Of a stretch of DNA of 64,000 bases, positions 50,830 to 59,902 are shown in pieces. The notes under the pieces were generated by a model. That model ran no database searches. It saw nothing but the letters and a program-made list of their open reading frames with translations, and was not told where the DNA came from. The position numbers and the translations under genes are program-made. The stretch comes from Olavius algarvensis associated proteobacterium Delta 3 (lineage in GTDB: Bacteria > Desulfobacterota > Desulfobacteria > Desulfobacterales > CAFBRK01): the NCBI GenBank assembly GCA_903231505.1, contig CAFBRK010000255.1:100513-164512 (forward strand), given 5' to 3'. Within the stretch, counting starts at the first letter, position 1; the number at the start of each line of letters is the position of its first letter.

Positions 50830-52944
50830 TTACGCTGTTTTTTGCAGCCCGGTGGATGTTTCTGCCGCCGGTTGCGGGGAATGCTGGTAACATATCAGAC
50901 CGCACTGGAGGCATCGGTCAGCCTCTATCTTGGCAGTATCTGACGAGAAACCTTTCTCAATTTCCCGGCAGCGATCCTGTTCCGCGGGGAGGCACAGCGG
51001 CATAATCTGGCGTCGGTTCTTCGACACGTTCTCCACATGGTCGACATCCTGAACGATCGATCTGGGGGTCAGCACCTGCTCCGGAAACGACAACGGGATA
51101 TCGTATATCAACTGATGCATGGAAGCGGCTCCACGCCGTCCGGCCCCGATGGCTCGAATCGCGGCGCTGAAGTCGCTAAATACATCGCCCTCGGCAAACA
51201 GCCCCACTTTTCCCTTGTCTTCCGGTTTCTTGTAAGGTGCCACGGCTTGCCACCGCAGCGGCGCTGCCGGCGCTGTCTGTGCTTCCGGGGACTCCGGCGC
51301 GGTATTCACATCGGATTCATCATCCTCGCGTTGATGTGGCAGGAAAATCAGCTCGGGAAAACGTCCGGCGGCCAGGATTATCGTTTGGGCCGGGATTTTT
51401 TCCTTCTCATTGGTCAAAAGGTCGACGATTTCAAGTTCTTTCAACTGGGTTTCCTCGCCGTAAAACCGGCCCAGCCCTGTTGAAAATCGAAGTTGGATGC
51501 CTTCGGACCGGAGGGCATCCAGTCCTTCTTGATTGATGGGGCTTTCAATTTCCATCTCTCGGAACACCAGGGTGACCATCGTTGCCCCGGCTTTCCTCGC
51601 AAACATGGCCGCCTCCGCAGCCATCGCACCACCGCCGGCGATCACCACATCAGCGCCACAGGAAAAAGATGTCGTGTCTTCGGCGGCCGTTCGTAACACA
51701 TCCACCATCAGATAGGCGCCGGGTAAGGTCTGCTCGATCTGCCGGTTGCCCCCTCTGGCCAGCCGGCTGTCCCAGCCGCCGGTGGCCACAAATACAGCCT
51801 TGTGCCCTTCTTGAAGCAACCCGTTGACGGTGATGTCGTTGCCGAGCATCTTACCGACCTCTGCCGTTACCCCCATCTCGAGAACGCCCCCGATGTCCCA
51901 ATCAAGAATGTCCGAAGGCAGGCGATTGGCCGCAATGGCACTTCTGAGCAGGCCGCCCAGTTTTCCCGTCGCCTCGTAAAGGGAGACATCGTATCCCAGC
52001 CGCGCCGAGAAGAAGGCTGTTGACAGCCCTTCAACTCCGCCGCCGATTACCGCAACCCGTTTGCCGTTTGACGGCGCCTTGTAAGGCAGGACACGTTCAC
52101 CCCGTTCCAATTCATAATCGGCCGCGTAACGTTTCAGAAAATTGATGGCCACCGGTTCGTCGGAGAATTTGCGACGGCATTCATTTTCGCACGGTCTGGG
52201 ACAGATTCTGCCGATAACGGTCGGGAAAGGATTTCGTTCCTTGATGACCTGAACCGCGTTCAGGGGATTTCCCAGACTAATCTGCCGGATGTATTCGCGG
52301 ATGTTGATGCCGGCAGGGCAGGCTCGTTGACAGGGCGTGGTGCACTCTTCGACAGTGTATTCCCTGAGAATCCTTCGGGTAATCGAAGACAGATTGATGA
52401 TATTTTTGGGGCAGACCTTTTCGCACGTTCCGCAGCCGGTGCATTTATCGTTGTCCACCACCGGAAGATTGTCCGGCCCCATGACAATCGCGTCAAAGGG
52501 GCAGGCCCCGGCACAGGTTCCCAGCCCAAGGCAACCGATGGTACAGACCTTCATGCCCCCGCTGAGAGCTGCAGCGGCCCGGCAGTCGTTCAGGCCGTTG
52601 TATACATATTTGAGGTCCGCATCCTGAACACCGTAATAACATCCGGCACGGGCGATGTCGGGCTCTTTGGCTTCGACCACCACACCCATTATGGCTGCTA
52701 TGGCTTCAGCCACATCGGGTCCGGCGGCAACACAGGAGTTGGGGGCGGCTTTTCCGGCGACAATCGCCTCGGCGTTGGCGCTGCATCCCGGGAGTCCGCA
52801 GCCGCCGCAGTTGGCTCCCGGCAGGGCGTCGTCGATCTCCAGAATCACCGGATCGACATATACGTAAAAAATCTTAGAGGCGACAGCCAGCCCGATACCG
52901 ACAATCAGCCCCAGGCCTCCCAACATCATCACAGCTCCAACCAT
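50830..52944 (-). CDS. RnfB-GltD fusion: membrane-anchored Fe-S/FAD oxidoreductase
   Basis: 704 residues, AGGAGT upstream of the ATG. Residues 5-27 form one membrane helix; residues 44-72 carry the RnfB cluster motif ANCGGCGLPGCSANAEA and C71; a ferredoxin part follows (CTIGCLGLGTCAGACP and CTGCGTCEKVCP near residues 135-180). From about residue 205 the protein is a GltD/NfnB-like domain: CQRACPAGINIREYI, CPRPCENECRRKF, FAD-binding VIGGGVEGLSTAFF and a second nucleotide site VIAGGGAMAAEAAM. A final CLQCGLICYQ motif ends it. It likely passes electrons between NAD(P)H, ferredoxin and quinone or membrane partners. Confidence 0.87.
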   Translation of the reverse strand: MVGAVMMLGGLGLIVGIGLAVASKIFYVYVDPVILEIDDALPGANCGGCGLPGCSANAEAIVAGKAAPNSCVAAGPDVAEAIAAIMGVVVEAKEPDIARAGCYYGVQDADLKYVYNGLNDCRAAAALSGGMKVCTIGCLGLGTCAGACPFDAIVMGPDNLPVVDNDKCTGCGTCEKVCPKNIINLSSITRRILREYTVEECTTPCQRACPAGINIREYIRQISLGNPLNAVQVIKERNPFPTVIGRICPRPCENECRRKFSDEPVAINFLKRYAADYELERGERVLPYKAPSNGKRVAVIGGGVEGLSTAFFSARLGYDVSLYEATGKLGGLLRSAIAANRLPSDILDWDIGGVLEMGVTAEVGKMLGNDITVNGLLQEGHKAVFVATGGWDSRLARGGNRQIEQTLPGAYLMVDVLRTAAEDTTSFSCGADVVIAGGGAMAAEAAMFARKAGATMVTLVFREMEIESPINQEGLDALRSEGIQLRFSTGLGRFYGEETQLKELEIVDLLTNEKEKIPAQTIILAAGRFPELIFLPHQREDDESDVNTAPESPEAQTAPAAPLRWQAVAPYKKPEDKGKVGLFAEGDVFSDFSAAIRAIGAGRRGAASMHQLIYDIPLSFPEQVLTPRSIVQDVDHVENVSKNRRQIMPLCLPAEQDRCREIEKGFSSDTAKIEADRCLQCGLICYQHSPQPAAETSTGLQKTA

Positions 52945-52986
52945 CAGAGAACTCCTGTTTCAATAGATCTTAAGTGGTTAGTTCGT

Positions 52987-54834
52987 TTAGTAGATGGCGT
53001 CGAATCGACACTTGTCAAAGCAGGTCAGGCATTTAATGCATTTTTCGATGTCAATCCGTGCCACTTCTTTTTTCTTCCACTCGACGGCTTCCACCGGGCA
53101 CGCGCGGAAACAGGCGCCGCACTTGGTGCACTCGTCCGGCTCCACCCGGAACTCCAGCAAATCTGCACAGCGTTTGGCCGGGCATCGTTTTTCAATGATG
53201 TGTGCTTCGTACTCATCCCGAAAATATCTCAGGGTGGACAGGACCGGGTTGGGTCCCGTCTGGCCGAGACCGCAGAGGGCGCTTTCCTGGACGACCCATG
53301 AAAGGTCTTCCATGGTGGCGATGTCTCCGGCTTCACCACGCCCTTCACAAATCTTGATGAGTGTCTGCTGGAGTCGACGGGTGCCCTCACGGCATGGCGT
53401 ACATTTACCGCAGGATTCATCCTGAATGAAGTCCATGAAGAACCTGGCCATGTCCACCATGCAGGTGCGCTCATCCATAACGATCACGCCGCCGGAACCC
53501 ATGATGGCACCGACTTTGGCGATCTCTTCATAGTCGACCGGTGTATCCAGGTATTGCTCGGGGACACAGCCTCCGGAGGGCCCGCCCAGCTGAACCGCCT
53601 TGAATTTTTTCTTTCGCGGGATGCCACCGCCGATGTCATAGATCAGCTCACGCAGGCCTGTTCCCATGGGTACTTCCACAAGCCCGATGTTGTTGACGTC
53701 CCCCGACATCGCAAACACCTTCGTCCCTTTGCTGGTGTCGGTGCCTACCGATGCATACCAGGCACCACCCTTGCGGATGATCTGGGGAACGTTGGCGAAG
53801 CTCTCGACATTGTTGAGCACGCTCGGCCTGTCCCATAATCCTTTGACCGCCGGAAATGGCGGTCGCGGACGCGGCATGCCGCGCCGACCCTCGATCGAAC
53901 GCATCAACGCCGTTTCCTCTCCGCATACGAATGCCCCGGCACCCTGGTAGATTTCCACGTTAAAGTTGAATCCGGAACCCAGAATGTCATCGCCCAGCAG
54001 CCCATATTCAAGGGCATGCTCAATGGCGAGAGCGAGTCTGCGAATTGCCAGCGGGTATTCGGTCCGCGCATAGATATAGCCTTGATGGGCGTTGATCGCT
54101 TTGGCGGCGATAATCATCCCTTCTAACACCGCGTGGGGATCCGCTTCCAAAATACTGCGGTCCATGAACGCTCCCGGGTCTCCCTCATCGGCATTGCACA
54201 ACACGTACTTGATATCGCCGGGGCTGCCTTTGCAGAATTGCCATTTCAATCCGGTAGGAAATCCCGCCCCACCGCGGCCCCTCAGCCCGGAGGTCTTCAC
54301 CTCTTCAACAATTTCGTCCGGAGACATGTCAAATAAGGCTTTGGCGGCCCCGAAGTAACCGTTGGTCGCAATGTAGTGGTCGATTTTTTCCGGGTCTATC
54401 AGGCCCTTGTTGCGCAAGGCCCGGGGCATTTGATTGGCAAAGAACGGGATCTCGTCCTGTTGGGGGATGAGTTTTTTGGATACCGGGTCTTTGTAGAGAA
54501 ACTTCTTCGGGGGTTCGCCCCCGTCCATCAGGGAATCGACTAATTCCGGTACATCTTCGAGCGACAACTTCTGGTAGAAAATACCATCCGGTTGAACCAC
54601 CAACAGCGGTCCCTTGGCGCAGAAGCCGTTGCAGCCGGTTTCGACAACCTGCAGTTTTTCTTCCAGTCCTCTCTCGGAAATCTCTTTCTCGAGGGCCTCC
54701 ATGATAGGGATGCTTCCGGTGGCATGGCAGCCGGTGCCGCCGCATATCATGCAGTATGTTTTGTCCGTAAAAGAGGTCTCGTTCTGCGTGTTTTCTTTTA
54801 TCTGCTCCAGATCCTGAACTGTCAATTTCGACAT
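52987..54834 (-). CDS. NuoF/HndC-like NADH-binding subunit
   Basis: 615 residues, GGAGGAG upstream. N-terminal thioredoxin-like [2Fe-2S] domain (CMICGGTGCHATG, then ETGCNGFCAKGP), NuoF core with the FMN-binding GRGGAGFPTGLKW and NADH-binding segment GAGAFVCGEETALM, an SLBB/[4Fe-4S] part (ESCGKCTPCREGTRRL), and a C-terminal 2[4Fe-4S] ferredoxin (CTKCGACFRACP, CIKCLTCFDKC). This is the HndC/HydB layout of bifurcating hydrogenases and transhydrogenases. No FeFe hydrogenase subunit follows; the RnfB-GltD gene does. Confidence 0.92.
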   Translation of the reverse strand: MSKLTVQDLEQIKENTQNETSFTDKTYCMICGGTGCHATGSIPIMEALEKEISERGLEEKLQVVETGCNGFCAKGPLLVVQPDGIFYQKLSLEDVPELVDSLMDGGEPPKKFLYKDPVSKKLIPQQDEIPFFANQMPRALRNKGLIDPEKIDHYIATNGYFGAAKALFDMSPDEIVEEVKTSGLRGRGGAGFPTGLKWQFCKGSPGDIKYVLCNADEGDPGAFMDRSILEADPHAVLEGMIIAAKAINAHQGYIYARTEYPLAIRRLALAIEHALEYGLLGDDILGSGFNFNVEIYQGAGAFVCGEETALMRSIEGRRGMPRPRPPFPAVKGLWDRPSVLNNVESFANVPQIIRKGGAWYASVGTDTSKGTKVFAMSGDVNNIGLVEVPMGTGLRELIYDIGGGIPRKKKFKAVQLGGPSGGCVPEQYLDTPVDYEEIAKVGAIMGSGGVIVMDERTCMVDMARFFMDFIQDESCGKCTPCREGTRRLQQTLIKICEGRGEAGDIATMEDLSWVVQESALCGLGQTGPNPVLSTLRYFRDEYEAHIIEKRCPAKRCADLLEFRVEPDECTKCGACFRACPVEAVEWKKKEVARIDIEKCIKCLTCFDKCRFDAIY

Positions 54835-54851
54835 CTACTTCTCCTCCGGTA

Positions 54852-55205
54852 TTACCAGGAGCCGTCCAGCCCTCTTAATCCGTTCATGTAAAGACGCCCG
54901 CAGGCCACAAACAGGGAATCGCTCGTCATCAATAGCGGTAATCCGAATGAGCGTGCCAGCTCCACCGAACTGTCGCTCGGCTTTTTCCCTCTTACGAATA
55001 CGACAGCAGAGACACCCGCCACCCTGGCGGTCCGAATCACATCATCGGATGTCAAGCCGGTTAACAGCACAGCCCCCTTGGCCACAGCGGCGAGAATGTC
55101 TTCCATCAGATCGGCGCCGCCGCCGCCGACAACTTCCTCGTCGAGCTGCTCCTCCCCAACGATTAATTCGGCTTTTAGGATATCCCTAATTTCTGAAACT
55201 TTCAT
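54852..55205 (-). CDS. DRTGG-domain protein
   Basis: 117 residues. Begins MKVSEIRDILKAELIVGEE; contains DVIRTARVAGVSAVVFVRGKKPS and LARSFGLPLLMT, the DRTGG fold. Such domains occur in regulatory parts of phosphotransacetylases and beside Hnd-type hydrogenase genes. No clear Shine-Dalgarno site, but the gene lies 16 bp after nuoE and 17 bp before nuoF, so it is probably coupled. A regulatory or assembly role for the complex is inferred. Confidence 0.78.
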   Translation of the reverse strand: MKVSEIRDILKAELIVGEEQLDEEVVGGGGADLMEDILAAVAKGAVLLTGLTSDDVIRTARVAGVSAVVFVRGKKPSDSSVELARSFGLPLLMTSDSLFVACGRLYMNGLRGLDGSW

Positions 55206-55221
55206 GATGATTTAATGGGCG

Positions 55222-55716
55222 TCATTCATAATGTTGTAAAACGTCAAGCACCTTGTTGGCCGTGACGTCGCCATGGGTGTCCTGGTTGATCACCACGACC
55301 GGGGCCAGGCCGCACGCGCCGAGGCATCGTACCGCCTCCAGTGAAAATCGGCGGTCCTCGGTGGTCCCGCCTTCCTCCACCTGATATTCGTTTCCGATAC
55401 GATCAAGAACCTCTTTGATTCCTTTGACATAGCAGGCCGTCCCCATGCAGACTTTGATCATATGCCGGCCTTTTGGCGTCATGGAAAAGAGGGCGTAAAA
55501 AGACGCCACGCCGAAAACATCACTGCGGGGTAAAATCATACCGCCGCTGATGTAGTCCATCAGTTCCACCGGCAAATAACCGACGACATCCTGGCACTCT
55601 CGCAATACCGTGATCACAGACCCCGGGATATCCCGACGGGCGATGATGATCTCATCGACCTGCTTCCACATGTCATCGGTAATATCCGGATGCACAGGCC
55701 TGGGGGTGTCAATCAT
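55222..55716 (-). CDS. NuoE/HndA-like [2Fe-2S] subunit
   Basis: 164 residues, AAGGAGAG upstream. NuoE family: YLPVELMDYIS, then the cluster ligands KVCMGTACYVKG and VRCLGACGLAPVV (C-x4-C ... C-x3-C). It is the thioredoxin-fold electron-transfer partner of NuoF. First gene of the four-gene minus-strand operon that runs to the RnfB-GltD gene. Confidence 0.93.
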   Translation of the reverse strand: MIDTPRPVHPDITDDMWKQVDEIIIARRDIPGSVITVLRECQDVVGYLPVELMDYISGGMILPRSDVFGVASFYALFSMTPKGRHMIKVCMGTACYVKGIKEVLDRIGNEYQVEEGGTTEDRRFSLEAVRCLGACGLAPVVVINQDTHGDVTANKVLDVLQHYE

Positions 55717-55976
55717 ACGAACTCTCCTTGTCAGATCCTGGATTTTAGATGGTCCACTATCGGTTGAGGCACTGATAACGGGTGGAACATTTCACAATAG
55801 ATTAAAAATGTCAACGCTGTCTGTAGTGTCTAAAAAGCGGTAAATCCGGCTTCTTGACGCCTCTCCAGGAAGCGTCTAATATGGCTTTCCCATAATGCCC
55901 GGCCCGTCATCGGTGACCCGGATCAAAGAGCGCTGGGCATTGAACACGAGACCAACCATGGAGGCAGGAAACAACC

Positions 55977-56798
55977 ATGACCGATATCCGCGACCACGCC
56001 GTTGAGGCGGCAGATTGGATCCAAAGCATTGTCGGTGCGACACCCGAAATCGGCATACTGACCGGCACCGGGCTGGGCGGCGTTGTGGCCGCCATAGCAG
56101 CCGAGGCCGAACTCGACTACCGGGACATTCCCCATTTCCCAATGTCGACGGTACAGTCCCACCGTGGGAGGATGATGGTGGGAACCCTGGAGAGTAAAAC
56201 CATACTGGCAATGCAGGGCCGTTTTCACTTGTACGAGGGGTATTCGCCGCAGGAGGTGACCTTTCCGATTCGGGTCATGCAGCAGATGGGGGTCTCGAAG
56301 CTGATCATTTCCAACGCTGCTGGTGGGCTGAATCCCGCATATCAAACCGGCGATCTGATGATCATTGCCGATCACATCAATTTGACCGGCACGAATCCTC
56401 TCATCGGCCCCAATGTGGATGATTGGGGAATCCGCTTTCCGGATATGATGGCGGCCTATGACAAACAGATGATCGAGCTAGCGGAAACATCAGCCAGGGA
56501 TAGCGGTTTTGGAATCCGGAAAGGCATTTACGTTGGGCTTGCCGGGCCGTCCCTGGAGACACCGGCAGAAGTCCGGTTCCTTCAGACGATTCGCGCCGAT
56601 GCGGTCGGCTTCTCCACCGTTCAGGAAGTGATTGCCGCCGTCCACGGGCGGATGAAGGTCCTCGGTTTATCCACCATCACAAATGTTCACAATCCGGATG
56701 AACCGGAGCCTGCCACGGTCGATGAAATCATAGAGGTGGCAGCGGCAGCGGTCCCGAACCTGGAGAAAGTGATCAGGGGAGTCCTGAAGGGACTATAA
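55977..56798 (+). CDS. Purine nucleoside / methylthioinosine phosphorylase
   Basis: 273 residues, AGGAAA upstream. Trimeric PNP family: LTGTGLGGV, phosphate site TVQSHRGRM, NAAGGLN, and base pocket ETPAEVRFLQ with GFSTVQEVI and STITNVHN. It cleaves 6-oxopurine nucleosides (and possibly methylthioinosine) with phosphate. It heads the salvage cluster with two deaminases and mtnA, which makes an MTI/inosine substrate the natural choice. Confidence 0.9.
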   Translation: MTDIRDHAVEAADWIQSIVGATPEIGILTGTGLGGVVAAIAAEAELDYRDIPHFPMSTVQSHRGRMMVGTLESKTILAMQGRFHLYEGYSPQEVTFPIRVMQQMGVSKLIISNAAGGLNPAYQTGDLMIIADHINLTGTNPLIGPNVDDWGIRFPDMMAAYDKQMIELAETSARDSGFGIRKGIYVGLAGPSLETPAEVRFLQTIRADAVGFSTVQEVIAAVHGRMKVLGLSTITNVHNPDEPEPATVDEIIEVAAAAVPNLEKVIRGVLKGL

Positions 56799-56866
56799 AT
56801 TTTAGATTTTGGATTTTGGAATGAACCAGGGGAGTTAATCTTCCAAGCCACCTACCCAATTTGAAG

Positions 56867-58207
56867 ATGACGGAAAACAAATTTCAAAAGGCAGATATAC
56901 TTATAGAAAACGGTTGGGTCATTACGATGGACGATCAGGGGACCCAGTACGATCGTGGGGCCGTCGCTATTGACGGGGACCGAATCGTCGCCGTTGGCCA
57001 TGGGCGCGATCTTAGCCATTGGAACGGTGGAAAGGTGATCGACGCCGGCGGCGGAATCATCATGCCCGGGCTGGTCAACGTCCACACCCACGCCGCCATG
57101 ACCTGTTTTAGAGGGCTTGCTGACGATCTGCCGTTGATGACCTGGCTCAACGATCACATCTTTCCGGCCGAAGCCACACTCGATGACAATAAAGTCTATC
57201 TTGGAACGCTCCTCGCGTGTGCGGAGATGATCCGTTCCGGAACGACCTGTTTTTGCGACATGTACCTTTTCGAGGATGCCGTGGCCCGGGCGGCACACAC
57301 GGCCGGTTTGCGGGCAGTGGTGGGCGAAGTCCTTTACGATTTTCCGTCACCCAACTACGGTCCCATCGAAAAGGGCTTCGAATATACCCGGGAACTCATC
57401 GACACATGGCGGGACGATCCACTGATAACGATCGCCGTGGAACCCCATTCCCCCTACCTGTGTTCGGCAGATCTCCTGAAAAAAGCCGCCGACATGTCCC
57501 GGCAGCACGCCATCCCGCTGGTCATCCACGTTGCGGAGACCACCGATGAAGTGGCCAGAAGCCGTACCGATCATGGTAGAACGCCGGTCGCATATCTGGA
57601 GAGCATCGGCGTGCTGTCCTCGAACCTTCTCGCCTGCCACTGTGTCCATCTCCAGCCCGCTGACATCGAACGGCTGCGGAAACACGATGTCAAGGTCGCC
57701 CACAACCCCGAGAGCAATATGAAGCTGGCATCCGGCATCGCCCCGGTACCGGAACTGCAGAAGGCCGGGGTCTGTATCGGGCTCGGCACCGACGGTTGTG
57801 CGAGCAATAACGATTTGGACATGTTTTCAGAAATGGACACGGCCGCAAAACTCCACAAGGTCCATTCCCACGATCCCACAGTGATGGCCGCTGACACCGT
57901 GCTGAAGATGGCCACCATTGACGGGGCCAGGGCCCTCGGCCTGGATGGTGAGATCGGGTCCATCGAGCCCGGAAAACAGGCGGATGTGATCGTCCTGGAT
58001 ACCCGCAAGCCCCACTTGACCCCGATGTATCACCCGATTTCCCACCTGGTATACGCCGCCAAGGGCAGCGATGTCACCGCCAGCGTGGTCAACGGGCAGG
58101 TCCTCATGGAAGAAGGCCGTCTGCTGACGCTGGATATTGATGACATTTTCAGAGATGTGGGGAACATCGCCGAGGAGATCCGTGGAAAGGGGCTGCAGTC
58201 GATTTAA
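56867..58207 (+). CDS. MTA/SAH deaminase-type amidohydrolase 1
   Basis: 446 residues from the ATG at 56867 (a TTG at 56861 adds two). Amidohydrolase metal site: NVHTHAAMTCFRG, VIHVAETTDE, CHCVHLQP and GTDGCASNNDLDMFSEM, the pattern of MTA/S-adenosylhomocysteine deaminases. It converts methylthioadenosine to methylthioinosine (and SAH to SIH). A close paralogue follows after a repeat array. Confidence 0.88.
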   Translation: MTENKFQKADILIENGWVITMDDQGTQYDRGAVAIDGDRIVAVGHGRDLSHWNGGKVIDAGGGIIMPGLVNVHTHAAMTCFRGLADDLPLMTWLNDHIFPAEATLDDNKVYLGTLLACAEMIRSGTTCFCDMYLFEDAVARAAHTAGLRAVVGEVLYDFPSPNYGPIEKGFEYTRELIDTWRDDPLITIAVEPHSPYLCSADLLKKAADMSRQHAIPLVIHVAETTDEVARSRTDHGRTPVAYLESIGVLSSNLLACHCVHLQPADIERLRKHDVKVAHNPESNMKLASGIAPVPELQKAGVCIGLGTDGCASNNDLDMFSEMDTAAKLHKVHSHDPTVMAADTVLKMATIDGARALGLDGEIGSIEPGKQADVIVLDTRKPHLTPMYHPISHLVYAAKGSDVTASVVNGQVLMEEGRLLTLDIDDIFRDVGNIAEEIRGKGLQSI

Positions 58208-58230
58208 GTGCTGCCTAATGGTGAAAAAGC

Positions 58231-58383
58231 CGGAGTGGTGGAGTATTGGAGTGTTGGAGTAACAAAACCGGAGTGGTGGAGTGATGGAGTAAAAAAAGCC
58301 GGAGTGTTGGAGTGATGAAAAAGAGGGAGCACCCGATATTGTATCCCAACACTCCAATACCCCATCACTCCATTACTCCATCA
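58231..58383. repeat. GGAGTNNT array with inverted second half
   Basis: Period-8 units GGAGTGGT, GGAGTATT, GGAGTGTT and similar at 58231-58315, then the reverse complement (ACTCCAAT, ACTCCATT) at 58348-58383. The two halves could fold into a long imperfect hairpin in the transcript between the two deaminase genes. Confidence 0.65.
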
Positions 58384-58422
58384 ACCGGCCAGACGAACTG
58401 AGATTTCATTGGATGTCATATC

Positions 58423-59886
58423 ATGCCCCAGCCCCTCGACACCTTAGTATACAACGGAACGGTACTGACCCTCGATACGACGTTTTCCATTCTGAACGAT
58501 GGATGTGTCGGAATCCGGGACGGTCGGATTGTTCAGGTGGCCTCCAGACAGGGTGATGGGTCGCTGCCGGATGCAAAGGAGACCGTTGACGCCGAAGGCG
58601 GCATCGTCTTGCCGGGTTTGGTGAATGCCCATACCCACCTGCCCATGTCCCTGTTTCGAGGCCTTGCCGATGATTTACCGCTGTCGATGTGGCTGAACGA
58701 ACATATCTTTCCGGCCGAGGCGACCCATATCACACCGGAATCGGTTGCGTTGGGGACACTGTTATCCTGCGGGGAACTGTTGCTTGCCGGCACCACCACA
58801 TGCTGTGACGGCTATTTTTTCGAAGACAGTGTGGCGGAGGCTGCACGCACCACCGGGCTGCGGGCGTTGCTCGGCCAGGGGGTGATCGATTTTCCGGCCC
58901 CGGGTGTTTCGGATCCCAACGATAATGTTCGCCATGCCGCGGCATTCGCCGACAAGTGGCAAAACGTCGATCCTCTACTGAAACCGTCCATTTTCGCCCA
59001 TTCGCCATACACCTGCTCGGCGAAAACACTGAAGGCGGCCAAAGCCGCCGCCTCAGATCGCGGCCTGCTCTTCCAGATCCATGTGGCCGAAACCCGTCTT
59101 GAATTTCGCAGCATCCGATCCGAGACAGACGAGACGCCGGTGGCGTATCTGAATCGTCTCGGCCTTCTCGATCCGGACACGTTACTGGTGCATGCCGTGT
59201 GGCTGGATGAGGGCGATCTTGCCATCATATCCGGGCAGGGTGCAACGATGGCCCATTGCCCGGAAAGTAACATGAAACTGGCCTCGGGTGTGGCCTCTGC
59301 CCCCCGTTGGATCGACCAGGGCCTGACCGTTGGGATCGGCACCGACGGTTGTGCCAGCAATAACGATCTGGACCTCTTCAAGGAGATGGATATGGCGGCC
59401 AAACTTCACAAGGCTCACAGCGGGGACCCCACTGTGATGGATGCCGCTACCGTGCTAAAGATGGCCACCATTGACGGCGCCCGAGCCATCGGCCTGGATC
59501 GGGACATCGGGTCCATTGAGATCGGCAAGCAGGCGGATCTTATCATCATGGATGTCTCCCGGCCGCACCTGTTTCCGCTGTACAATCCGATCTCCCACAT
59601 AGTATACAGCGCTTCAGGGTCCGATGTTCGGCATGTCATGGTGTCCGGGCAGTTTCTTGTCCGGGACAGGCGTCTGACGACCATCGACATCGATGACATC
59701 ATGGATCGGGTGAATGGGCTCGCTACAGAGATCCGGCAAACCGGCAAATCGGCCAAACGATTAACCCTTCGGCGGATTCGACACGCTCACCGCAGGCAAA
59801 CTTCTCTCGACAACGCTCGGGATAGGCAGGACAAGCAGGCAAACCGAAAAGCAAATCAGAACGCACCATATTCGTGTTGGATATGA
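58423..59886 (+). CDS. MTA/SAH deaminase-type amidohydrolase 2
   Basis: 487 residues. Same fold and metal motifs as its neighbour: NAHTHLPMSLFRG, QIHVAETRLE, LVHAVWLDEGD, GTDGCASNNDLDLFKEM. The C-terminal ~45 residues are basic and Gln/Arg/Asn-rich (HRRQTSLDNARDRQDKQANR) and look like a translated repeat-type extension; the core ends near residue 440. A diverged or differently specific paralogue. Confidence 0.85.
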   Translation: MPQPLDTLVYNGTVLTLDTTFSILNDGCVGIRDGRIVQVASRQGDGSLPDAKETVDAEGGIVLPGLVNAHTHLPMSLFRGLADDLPLSMWLNEHIFPAEATHITPESVALGTLLSCGELLLAGTTTCCDGYFFEDSVAEAARTTGLRALLGQGVIDFPAPGVSDPNDNVRHAAAFADKWQNVDPLLKPSIFAHSPYTCSAKTLKAAKAAASDRGLLFQIHVAETRLEFRSIRSETDETPVAYLNRLGLLDPDTLLVHAVWLDEGDLAIISGQGATMAHCPESNMKLASGVASAPRWIDQGLTVGIGTDGCASNNDLDLFKEMDMAAKLHKAHSGDPTVMDAATVLKMATIDGARAIGLDRDIGSIEIGKQADLIIMDVSRPHLFPLYNPISHIVYSASGSDVRHVMVSGQFLVRDRRLTTIDIDDIMDRVNGLATEIRQTGKSAKRLTLRRIRHAHRRQTSLDNARDRQDKQANRKANQNAPYSCWI

Positions 59887-59902
59887 CAATCCGGATAGAC
59901 AT

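Noticed and set aside
52327..53301. 324-codon open frame antisense to the RnfB-GltD and NuoF genes
   Set aside because: It spans the junction of two real minus-strand genes and has no protein-like motifs.
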